From: Desulfovibrio sp.
GTDB taxonomy: Bacteria; Desulfobacterota; Desulfovibrionia; Desulfovibrionales; Desulfovibrionaceae
Assembly (NCBI GenBank): GCA_003512875.1
Contig: DONZ01000174.1
Location: 7,572-21,008 of the forward strand
Reading direction: 5' to 3'
DNA length: 13,437 nucleotides
Shown here: piece after piece, positions 7,691 to 13,437 of the stretch
How the letters are laid out: each line of letters opens with the position of its first letter
How positions within the stretch are numbered: position 1 is the first letter of the stretch
Notes under the pieces: model-generated
Told to the model about the DNA's origin: nothing
What the model saw: the letters and a program-made list of their open reading frames with translations, nothing else
The model's database searches: none
Translations under genes and position numbers: made by a program

Positions 7691-8932
7691 TTATTCGGCT
7701 GAAATTTGTTTTTTGCCGACAGCATTCACTGTTATTGCCGCAAGCAAGCCGATACACGCCAATACGGCAATAAAATTAAAAATAGTCACATATCCTTGCA
7801 CAGGACCTTGAACATCCAGCCAATGCCCATACAATAAACCGAAAACAGCATCCGGCAGCGAGCTGAAAATTGTTATAACGCTTACTGCCGTCGCTGTTTG
7901 GTGAGGAGGAATGCGAACTTCTTCCATGCTTGCGTACATGACGCAGTAAAACATCATGCAGGCAAAACTGATAAGCATGGTAATAGCGATAATGACAGTA
8001 TGGGACGTCGCCGGACTCATATTCAGCAAATATAAAATCAAGCCGATAAAAATACTATAAGCGATAATCATCAAGCGTGAAGAATTACCCAGTTTGTCAG
8101 CAATATACCCGCTTATCGGACCTGCAAAAATACGGATTCCATAAACACGGACGGTACCCAGCACAGCCCCGAAAGTGATAGACGCACCAAGGACATTTGT
8201 TGTGTAAGGAGTCATATAGCCCATGCTGACATAGCAGCCATAACTGCAAGTAATAAGAACAACCAAAATCCACACCCTGCCGGATTTTAAAACTTCAAGC
8301 AGCGTATTCATGGCAGAAGCGGATTTTTCATCTTGATCTTCATAAAAATCATAAGGAGTCTTATCTGTTATGAATAAGCATACGCAGATAACGGCTATCA
8401 CCAATGCAGCCGCTTGGAAAAAAAGCATATATTTCAATCCGTCCATTTGGTCTGTGAACATCTCATAAATATATGCGTCGATAAAACCGATAACAACCAT
8501 TACAAAACCCTGCATGCCCAAAAACGTGCCGAACATGCGTCCTTGCTCTTCTTTGTCGCCGGAAACACGCACAGCTTTAATCAGACAAGGATAAACGCCG
8601 CATGCCGAAACAGCCAAAATTCCCCAAATCACCAATGCGGAAGCAAAAGACGGAATAATGGCGAAAACGACATTGCACAGCGACGTAATCGATGCCGAAC
8701 AGATAAGAATTTTCCGGGTTGACCACCTATCCCCGATAATGCCTGCCGGCAAATATATCAATATGGAAACAACAATGAAAACAGTCATTAAATATCCCAA
8801 TTCCGTATTTGTCGTTTGCGTTGCCGCCCTTACGATGTCATAAAATTTAAAATGAATGTACGGCAAAGCGTTCGATGCCGCAAACAATGTGCTTAATGCA
8901 AATATCCGGGCATATTTTTCAAATATTGTCAT
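7691..8932 (-). CDS. Major facilitator superfamily transporter, YihN-like
   Basis: A 413-residue inner-membrane protein with about 12 hydrophobic segments in two six-helix halves. They lie at roughly 10-30, 47-67, 75-93, 98-118, 136-157, 168-188, 220-240, 250-272, 285-304, 312-334, 347-368 and 383-403, with a charged loop at 189-218. The MFS motif A is visible in both halves: GIIGDRWSTRK (64-74) and GYIADKLG (275-282). The stretch YPCLIKAVRVSGDKEEQGRMFG (114-135) recalls the YihN type (PVLLKSVSRLG...QQGRLFG), as I remember it. The start follows a near-perfect ribosome site. It is cotranscribed with the amidohydrolase, so it probably imports that enzyme's substrate, though export of a product cannot be excluded. 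Substrate unknown. Confidence 0.88.
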   Translation of the reverse strand: MTIFEKYARIFALSTLFAASNALPYIHFKFYDIVRAATQTTNTELGYLMTVFIVVSILIYLPAGIIGDRWSTRKILICSASITSLCNVVFAIIPSFASALVIWGILAVSACGVYPCLIKAVRVSGDKEEQGRMFGTFLGMQGFVMVVIGFIDAYIYEMFTDQMDGLKYMLFFQAAALVIAVICVCLFITDKTPYDFYEDQDEKSASAMNTLLEVLKSGRVWILVVLITCSYGCYVSMGYMTPYTTNVLGASITFGAVLGTVRVYGIRIFAGPISGYIADKLGNSSRLMIIAYSIFIGLILYLLNMSPATSHTVIIAITMLISFACMMFYCVMYASMEEVRIPPHQTATAVSVITIFSSLPDAVFGLLYGHWLDVQGPVQGYVTIFNFIAVLACIGLLAAITVNAVGKKQISAE

Positions 8933-8935
8933 AAG

Positions 8936-8944
8936 ACCTCCTTA
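8936..8944 (-). promoter_or_regulatory. Ribosome binding site merged with upstream stop codon
   Basis: The minus strand reads TAAGGAGGTCTTATG. The amidohydrolase TAA is the first part of a full Shine-Dalgarno sequence, and the MFS ATG follows 6 bases after AAGGAGGT. Ribosomes ending the first gene stop on the site for the second, which implies strong coupling and a fixed expression ratio of the pair. Confidence 0.85.
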
Positions 8945-10591
8945 AATATCACCATACACAAGTTTATTGCCGACAATAGTCGCCGCTATTTTCAAATCCT
9001 TGATTTTCCATTCGTCAGCTTCCAAAGGATTTTCTTCAAGAACGACAAAATCAGCCAGTTTTCCAACTTCAATGCTTCCTTTGACGTTTTCTTCAAAACC
9101 TTGGAATGCAGCATTGATTGTTATAGCCTTTAATGCGCTGTACACATCAATTCCCTGTTCCGCCTTGCCTAAATCCTGCCCTTCATAGCTCTGACGGTTT
9201 ACCGCCGACCAAACGCAAAGCAAAGGGTCGATTGGCGTTATATAGGTATCATTATGCAGAGTGCAGTTTATTCCCAAACTCATGGATTCCCTCACAGGGT
9301 CAAGCCGTTTGGCTCGCTCCGGACCGAGAAAAATATCATGGTGACGTTTTCCCCAATAATATGTATGAACAGGAAAAAACGAAATGCAGGCTTTCAATTC
9401 CGCAATGCGCTTCAGCTGGTCGGGACGGACGGTCTGGCAATGAATAAAAATAAAGCGGGAATCTTTGCGATACTGTATTTTCTGCGCATACTCAAAAGCA
9501 TTAAGCGCCATTTCAATGGCTCCGTCGCCGTTGCAGTGTACCGCCACCTGTTTGCCTTGTTTATGCAGCTCCAAAACTCTTTCATTCAGCCATTGCTGTT
9601 CATGATTATATGGTCCCAAAAAGTCAGGCTTTCCATCGGGACAAACATAATACGGCTTACTTAAAAATGCCGTTCTTGCCTGAATGGATCCGTCTGCGGT
9701 TAATTTTGCAGCGCCCATGCAAATCATTTTCTTTTCGTCCGCATAATCACCCGATTTCAATTCCGGATAAAGATTATTCCATTCTTTATCATACACATCA
9801 CCTTCGCCAACCGGATACAGAACCAAACGAAGTTTAAATACATCCTTATTCATTGCTTCACTGGCTAAATCAGCGCTTTCCCGCGTACACCACCAGCCTT
9901 CCTGCACAGTTGTGCAGCCTTTGGCGGCATATTGCTTTGAAACTGCCTCAAGCCCTTTTATGAATGCGGGTTTGTCGGCAGGAGGAATTTTTGCCATGAC
10001 CGGACACAGAGCCGTTTCGATTACTCCCGTCGCTTTGTTATCGTCATCCCTCAAAATGCGGTAATACTCGGTATCGGACGTATCATCGGTAATTCCGCCT
10101 TTTGTTAAAGCCAGTCTGTTATGATATGTCACCCAGCCTGAAATATGCGCAACAGATACGGGGTGTTTTGTACTCACTCTGTCTAAATCATCGGATATCA
10201 AGTGACGCATTTCTTCTACCTTGCTGTCATCATATCCCCAGCCGACAATCCATTCCCCCTCGGCAAGCGTTTCCGCTTTTTCCCGCAGATGAGCTATGAC
10301 ATCGTCTATGTTCCGCACAGCGCCGAGAGGACAGCTGTTGACATCTACCCACAGCGCCCGCAGCGCAGTATCTAAAATATGGCTGTGGGCATCAATAAAT
10401 CCGGGCAGCAGAGTTTTGCCCTGCAAATCGAAATACTTCGTATGATTATCCGCATACTGTTTTACCTGCTGCAAATCACCGACAGCCATAATCGTTTCAT
10501 CATGCACGGCAACGGCTTCCGCAAATTTCTGCTCGTCATTCATAGTAAGGATGCTTCCGTTATAATAAACGGTATCAGCAAAAACTTTCAT
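8942..10591 (-). CDS. Amidohydrolase family protein, YtcJ-like (Amidohydro_3)
   Basis: This 549-residue cytoplasmic metal hydrolase has no signal peptide. An N-terminal beta segment (1-60) leads into LLPGFIDAHSH (61-71) with metal ligands H69 and H71. Next come GAAKLTADGS (293-302), with K296 at the usual carboxylated or ligand lysine; AVHCNGDGAIE (350-360), H352; FIHCQ (382-386), H384; HNDTYITP (446-453), with D448 as the catalytic Asp; and the closing VGKLADFVVLEENPL beta segment. Common relatives read HAIGDRA, EHAQ and HSD, so this is a divergent branch. YtcJ-like enzymes cleave amide, N-formyl or similar bonds; the substrate cannot be read from sequence. The start at 10591 is supported by AAAGGAGG seven bases before it, whereas the in-frame ATG nine codons upstream would lie in the operator region and lacks such a site. 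First gene of an operon with the MFS transporter. Confidence 0.9.
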   Translation of the reverse strand: MKVFADTVYYNGSILTMNDEQKFAEAVAVHDETIMAVGDLQQVKQYADNHTKYFDLQGKTLLPGFIDAHSHILDTALRALWVDVNSCPLGAVRNIDDVIAHLREKAETLAEGEWIVGWGYDDSKVEEMRHLISDDLDRVSTKHPVSVAHISGWVTYHNRLALTKGGITDDTSDTEYYRILRDDDNKATGVIETALCPVMAKIPPADKPAFIKGLEAVSKQYAAKGCTTVQEGWWCTRESADLASEAMNKDVFKLRLVLYPVGEGDVYDKEWNNLYPELKSGDYADEKKMICMGAAKLTADGSIQARTAFLSKPYYVCPDGKPDFLGPYNHEQQWLNERVLELHKQGKQVAVHCNGDGAIEMALNAFEYAQKIQYRKDSRFIFIHCQTVRPDQLKRIAELKACISFFPVHTYYWGKRHHDIFLGPERAKRLDPVRESMSLGINCTLHNDTYITPIDPLLCVWSAVNRQSYEGQDLGKAEQGIDVYSALKAITINAAFQGFEENVKGSIEVGKLADFVVLEENPLEADEWKIKDLKIAATIVGNKLVYGDI

Positions 10592-10603
10592 AATGCCTCC
10601 TTT

Positions 10604-10620
10604 GTATGCTTGTATCATAC
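10604..10620. promoter_or_regulatory. Operator-like palindrome at the amidohydrolase transcription start
   Basis: GTATGCTTGTATCATAC is a 17-bp dyad (arms GTATGCT and ATCATAC, one mismatched pair). It lies between the -10 box and the ribosome site, about where transcription should begin. It also contains a direct repeat of TTGTAT (10603 and 10611). Size and position suit a repressor dimer; GntR/FCD operators are of this general kind. Confidence 0.45.
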
Positions 10621-10624
10621 TGCG

Positions 10625-10652
10625 ATTATAAAAATAAAACCAATCGGCACAA
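10625..10652 (-). promoter_or_regulatory. Promoter of the amidohydrolase-MFS operon
   Basis: On the minus strand TTGTGC (10652-10647), a 16-base spacer and a perfect TATAAT (10630-10625) predict a start near 10618. The leader is short, about 27 bases, with AAAGGAGG before the ATG. The promoter starts only 13 bases after the T-run of the rpsA terminator. Confidence 0.6.
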
Positions 10653-10665
10653 CGCCGTATTTTAC

Positions 10666-10698
10666 AAAAAAAAACACCCTAGACTAATCTAGGGTGTT
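10666..10698 (-). terminator. Strong intrinsic terminator of rpsA
   Basis: An 11-bp perfect stem, AACACCCTAGA (10673-10683) with TCTAGGGTGTT (10688-10698), closes a 4-base loop. On the minus strand it is followed at once by a run of T (10672-10666, beyond the A-T pairs of the stem). It lies 70 bases past the rpsA stop and insulates the amidohydrolase promoter just downstream. Confidence 0.92.
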
Positions 10699-10720
10699 CA
10701 CAGTAACAATATGCTTACGC

Positions 10721-10760
10721 TATGCACTCGGCATAAACTTTATGCCGAAAATTGTGCATA
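10721..10760 (-). other. Long hairpin in the rpsA 3' untranslated region
   Basis: The inner stem TCGGCATAAA (10728-10737) and TTTATGCCGA (10739-10748) is a perfect 10-bp inverted repeat around one base. The outer arms TATGCAC (10721-10727) and GTGCATA (10754-10760) add 7 bp past a 5-base bulge (10749-10753). No T-run follows, so it is not a normal terminator. It starts 9 bases after the rpsA stop, upstream of the true terminator. Confidence 0.7.
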
Positions 10761-10768
10761 ATGACAAA

Positions 10769-12478
10769 TTATTCTTCATCGTTTTTGGCAGCTGCAAAAG
10801 CGTCAGCCATTGTACCAAGATTGGTATCACCGGCAGAAGAATATTCTTTCGGTTTACGGCGTTCTTCGTCTTCTTTGAGTTGTTTTACAGAAAGACCTAA
10901 ACGGCGTTCTTCAGCGCTAACATGGATGATTTTTGCTTGAACCTGATCGCCTTCCTTGAAAGCTTCGGCAGGATTTTTAATTTTCTTTCCAAGTTCGGTA
11001 ACATGGATAAGACCTTCAATACCTTCCTCAACTTCCACAAAAAGACCAAAATCAGTAACATTGGTGATTGTACCCGTTACGGTGTTGCCCACAGGATAAC
11101 GGCTTGGCACGGAAGCCCATGGGTCTTCTGTAAGTTGTTTCATGCCGAGAGTGAATTTCTCATTTTCTTGGTCGACAGTAAGCACTTTCGCTTGAACAAC
11201 ATCGCCGACTTTGAACATTTCGTTCGGATGGCGGAGTTTCTTTGTCCAAGAAATGTCGGAAACATGGATAAGTCCGTCAATACCGTCTTCAATACCGATA
11301 AACATGCCGAATTCGGTAATGTTTTTAATGGTGCCTTCCAAAACGGTACCTTCAGGGAAACGTTCGCCGACCAATTCCCAAGGATTTTGCTTGATTTGCT
11401 TCATACCGAGGGAAATACGCTTTTTATCGCTGTCAACGCCTAAAATAACGACTTCGACTTCATCGCCTTGCTTTACGATTTGGCTCGGGTGACGGAGTTT
11501 GCGGGTCCAAGACATTTCAGAAATATGAACAAGCCCTTCAACACCGCTTTCAAGCTCAACAAACACACCGTAATCCACAAGATTGGTAACCTTGCCGGTA
11601 TGGCGTGAGGCTTCGGGGAAACGGGTGGTGATATCTTCCCATGGGTCCTGGATCAATTGTTTCAAACCAAGAGAAACTTTATTGGTATCCTTATCGAAAG
11701 AAAGAACTTTAAGTTCAAGTTCTTGTCCCATGCTTACCATTTCACGAGGATGACGGATACGCTTCCAGCTCATATCCGTAATATGCAAAAGGCCGTCCAA
11801 ACCGCCAAGGTCGACAAACACGCCGTATTCGGTAATATTTTTCACACGGCCTTTGACAGTTTGTCCTTCCTCAAGGGTGGTAAGAAGCGCACTACGTTTG
11901 CTGTCACGGTCTTCTTCAAGGAGAACGCGGCGGGAAACAATAACATTACTGCGGCGGCGGTTGATTTTTAATACGCGAAATTCATAATTTTGATTGACCA
12001 ACGCGTCCATATCGGGAACTGGACGCAAATCAACGTGAGATCCGGGCAAGAACGCTTCGATGCCACCTAAATCAACGGTATAACCGCCTTTGATACGGCG
12101 AGTGATCATACCTGTAATAACGCCGCCTTTTTCCAAAACTTCTTCAAGTTGGTCAAAAAGCTGCATGCGTTTCGCTTTTTCATAAGAAAGCTTAACCGTG
12201 CCATCGCCATCGCTTTTACGCTCAACGAAAACATTGATTTTATCACCGACTTTTGCGGTGATATTGCCTTGAGCGTCACGAAATTCCTCCGCAGGAATTT
12301 GACCTTCAGATTTAAATCCAACGTTTACAAGAACGTTTTCATTTTCTATCGCAACAACTTCACCTTCGACAATAGAACCTTCTTCCAGCTCACAGCCGTC
12401 ATTATTGAAGCCATAAGCATCGAGCATTGATGCGAAATCTTCAGAATCAAATTGGTTTTCCATGTTATCCTTGGTCAT
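10769..12478 (-). CDS. rpsA: 30S ribosomal protein S1
   Basis: This 569-residue protein has six S1 (OB-fold) RNA-binding repeats at about 34-101, 118-185, 204-273, 290-360, 377-447 and 464-533. The first two are divergent, as in other S1 proteins (domains for ribosome docking). Repeats 3-6 carry the GVFV/GLFV...GL(I/L)H(V/I) core. Repeats 4 and 5 share WT-K-LRHP, and DPW or NPW marks the linkers after repeats 3-5. It helps load mRNA on the 30S subunit and unfold its 5' region. The ATG at 12478 has GGAGG eight bases before it; a second ATG five codons on (12463) has AAGGATAAC and is possible. The acidic, Lys-rich tail (535-569) is ordinary. It is a single-gene unit here, without cmk beside it. 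Confidence 0.97.
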   Translation of the reverse strand: MTKDNMENQFDSEDFASMLDAYGFNNDGCELEEGSIVEGEVVAIENENVLVNVGFKSEGQIPAEEFRDAQGNITAKVGDKINVFVERKSDGDGTVKLSYEKAKRMQLFDQLEEVLEKGGVITGMITRRIKGGYTVDLGGIEAFLPGSHVDLRPVPDMDALVNQNYEFRVLKINRRRSNVIVSRRVLLEEDRDSKRSALLTTLEEGQTVKGRVKNITEYGVFVDLGGLDGLLHITDMSWKRIRHPREMVSMGQELELKVLSFDKDTNKVSLGLKQLIQDPWEDITTRFPEASRHTGKVTNLVDYGVFVELESGVEGLVHISEMSWTRKLRHPSQIVKQGDEVEVVILGVDSDKKRISLGMKQIKQNPWELVGERFPEGTVLEGTIKNITEFGMFIGIEDGIDGLIHVSDISWTKKLRHPNEMFKVGDVVQAKVLTVDQENEKFTLGMKQLTEDPWASVPSRYPVGNTVTGTITNVTDFGLFVEVEEGIEGLIHVTELGKKIKNPAEAFKEGDQVQAKIIHVSAEERRLGLSVKQLKEDEERRKPKEYSSAGDTNLGTMADAFAAAKNDEE

Positions 12479-12530
12479 AAGACCCTCCGAACCTCAAACA
12501 AATTCCTATCCATGTTAAAATAGGTTTCTT

Positions 12531-12559
12531 TTTATACTCGATTTTTAAAAAATACACAA
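12531..12559 (-). promoter_or_regulatory. Promoter of rpsA
   Basis: On the minus strand TTGTGT (12559-12554), exactly 17 bases, then TATAAA (12536-12531) predicts a start near 12524 and a leader of about 46 bases. The -35 box overlaps an inverted repeat AAAATAC-ACAA-GTATTTT (12549-12566). The leader could form a CCTAT/ATAGG stem (12505-12509 with 12520-12524). An alternative upstream TATAAAAT (near 12563-12570) lacks a matching -35 box. Confidence 0.5.
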
Positions 12560-12584
12560 GTATTTTATACGCTATTTTAATATT

Positions 12585-12602
12585 TTTTGCCGATTGGCAA
12601 AA
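12585..12602. promoter_or_regulatory. Palindrome between divergent rpsA and fumarase promoters
   Basis: TTTTGCCGATTGGCAAAA is an 18-bp inverted repeat with one mismatched pair. Its TTG-N8-CAA spacing resembles CRP/FNR-type boxes, but the inner bases (CC/GG) do not match the FNR consensus. It lies upstream of both divergent promoters. The word TGCCGATTGG within it recurs in the amidohydrolase promoter. Confidence 0.4.
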
Positions 12603-12626
12603 TTCTTTTCTTTCCGCACTTTTTTC

Positions 12627-12654
12627 TTGCATTTTATCCTATTCATTTTACAAT
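12627..12654 (+). promoter_or_regulatory. Promoter of the small membrane protein-fumarase operon
   Basis: TTGCAT (12627-12632), 16 bases and TACAAT (12649-12654) give a reasonable sigma-70 match, with a start near 12661 and a leader of about 19 bases holding GAGGAAAAAT before the ATG at 12680. Confidence 0.45.
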
Positions 12655-12679
12655 AAGCAAAAGAAAAACGAGGAAAAAT

Positions 12680-12937
12680 ATGAAAAATTATCTTAAACTT
12701 ATCGGAGCGGGCGTTTTCATATATATATTTTTTGCCCATTTCACGCCTTATGTAGCCCAATTCGTCCCTGCATGGCAATATTATGTCAATGTTTGCAATG
12801 ACAGAAATTTGGAACCCGGAGCTTTGTATTACAGCGATTTGCCCATTATTTACGAATCAGAAGCGGCAAACAGGGAAGCTGTCATCGAAGCTTACGGCTC
12901 AGTAACCGGTTTTATGCCGGTTAACGATAAAAAATAA
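12680..12937 (+). CDS. Small membrane-anchored protein of unknown function upstream of fumarase
   Basis: An 85-residue protein. Residues 6-27 (GAGVFIYIFFAHFTPYV region) form one hydrophobic helix after a Lys-containing start, so it is probably an inner-membrane anchor with the N-terminus inside. The remaining 55 residues, with a Tyr-rich and acidic patch (YYSDLPIIYESEA), would lie in the periplasm. It could instead be a non-cleaved or cleaved signal sequence, but no clear cleavage site or lipobox is seen. The ATG at 12680 was chosen because GAGGAAAAAT precedes it; the frame extends upstream to a TTG at 12587, but that would start before the promoter. The fumarase ATG follows the stop by 9 bases, so they are cotranscribed. 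Function unknown. Confidence 0.75.
   Translation: MKNYLKLIGAGVFIYIFFAHFTPYVAQFVPAWQYYVNVCNDRNLEPGALYYSDLPIIYESEAANREAVIEAYGSVTGFMPVNDKK
12903..12923 (+). other. Hairpin at the end of the small gene, before the fumarase start
   Basis: TAACCGG (12903-12909) and CCGGTTA (12917-12923) form a perfect 7-bp stem with a 7-base loop, inside the last codons of the small gene and 23 bases before the fumarase ATG. No T-run follows, so it is not a terminator. It may affect mRNA processing or access to the fumarase start, which has no clear ribosome site. Confidence 0.5.
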
Positions 12938-12946
12938 GCAGTCATC

Positions 12947-13437
12947 ATGCGTACCATTCAAGCAGAAACAATTACGGAAGCGGTTAAAAATTTATGCATA
13001 AAAGCCTGCCACCAGCTTCCGGATGATGTCTATAACGCTTTCCATCTCTTGAAAGAAACGGAAAAATCCCCCTCCGCAAAACTTCTTCTGGACGATATCA
13101 TTCAAAACGCCGATATTGCAAAACAAGGGGAAATCCCTATCTGCCAAGATACGGGGCTGGCGGTTTTATTTGTGGAACTGGGACAGGATGTGCATGTAAA
13201 CGGCAATCTTGAAAAAGCTCTTCACGAAGGGGTCAGACAAGGGTATACGGAAGGCTACTTGCGAAAATCCGTTGTTGCGGAACCGCTTTTTGAACGAATC
13301 AACACAAAGGACAATACGCCCGCCATTATCCACTATACCATCTGCGAGGGCGATACGCTCAAAATCCGCATGGCGCCGAAAGGTGCGGGATCCGAAAATA
13401 AAAGCATGTTAAAAATGCTTGTGCCTGCCGACGGAAT
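12947..13437 (+). CDS. fumA: Class I fumarate hydratase, alpha subunit or N-terminal part (3' end outside window)
   Basis: The first 163 residues are visible and the frame is open to the window end. The class I iron-sulfur hydro-lyase signature ICQDTG (65-70) supplies C66, expected to bind the oxygen-sensitive [4Fe-4S] cluster. APKGAGSEN (143-151) is the conserved substrate-loop motif. The start MRTIQAETIT is typical for the alpha subunit. It interconverts fumarate and L-malate in the cytoplasm; the homologous L-tartrate dehydratase alpha (TtdA) cannot be excluded from this part alone. The usual alpha chain is about 280 residues, and a beta subunit gene or a fused C-terminal domain should follow. 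No clear ribosome site precedes the ATG (AAGCAGTCATC), so translation probably depends on coupling to the small gene 9 bases upstream. The symbol is tentative. Confidence 0.92.
   Translation, partial: MRTIQAETITEAVKNLCIKACHQLPDDVYNAFHLLKETEKSPSAKLLLDDIIQNADIAKQGEIPICQDTGLAVLFVELGQDVHVNGNLEKALHEGVRQGYTEGYLRKSVVAEPLFERINTKDNTPAIIHYTICEGDTLKIRMAPKGAGSENKSMLKMLVPADG

Noticed and set aside
10592..10618. An upstream ATG at 10618 that would add nine residues to the amidohydrolase.
   Set aside because: It falls at the predicted transcription start and within the dyad; AAAGGAGG lies right before the ATG at 10591 instead.
10739..10748. TTTATGCCG shared by the rpsA 3' hairpin and the hairpin near 12911.
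   Set aside because: It is a 9-base match, one copy in coding DNA, with different stem contexts; most likely chance.
12587..12679. A 31-residue N-terminal extension of the small membrane protein from a TTG.
   Set aside because: It would begin upstream of the likely promoter and in the palindrome; the ATG at 12680 has a good ribosome site.
1..13437. A hidden defence system, mobile element or CRISPR array.
   Set aside because: Genes are housekeeping or ordinary accessory types with similar codon use; no transposase, integrase, repeat array, target duplication or tRNA-linked attachment site was seen.

Overview
The window looks like ordinary chromosome from a moderately AT-rich Gram-negative bacterium (about 40% G+C by eye). 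The best guess is a low-GC relative of Desulfovibrio. That rests on the layout and protein style: six-domain ribosomal protein S1, a class I fumarase alpha subunit with a small membrane protein before it, and an FCD regulator. It is an inference, not a proven placement. No phage, transposon, CRISPR array, tRNA or rRNA gene is visible, and no gene-free stretch exceeds about 200 bases.

Layout. (1) 1-989: the end of a 5-formyltetrahydrofolate cyclo-ligase gene (+) converges on a GntR/FCD regulator gene (-), with a likely two-way terminator between them. (2) 1090-5645: sbcD and sbcC (+), 3 bp apart, encode the Mre11/Rad50-type nuclease. Their putative promoter carries a palindrome over its -10 box, and a hairpin follows sbcC. 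(3) 5659-7597: proC and an unrecognised 358-residue helical protein form a two-gene operon (-) behind a good promoter. (4) 7691-10652: a YtcJ-like amidohydrolase and a YihN-like MFS transporter form a tightly coupled operon (-), with a promoter and an operator-like palindrome in front. (5) 10666-12559: rpsA (-), with its own promoter, a strong intrinsic terminator and an extra long hairpin in its 3' region. (6) 12585-13437: divergent from rpsA, a small membrane protein gene and the start of a fumarate hydratase alpha gene (+), which runs off the window.

How the parts work together. sbcDC handles DNA ends and hairpins. proC makes proline. rpsA serves translation. The fumarase serves central carbon metabolism. 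The amidohydrolase/transporter pair is the accessory part: probably uptake and hydrolysis of an unknown amide, carbamate or similar compound. The FCD regulator is the only obvious transcription factor gene here, but it is about 8 kb from that operon and the link is speculative.

I found no convincing new multi-gene system. The points most worth a second look are the unknown proC partner, the amidohydrolase/transporter operon with its operator-like site, a 10-base word shared by two promoter regions, and RNA-structure features around rpsA and sbcD.
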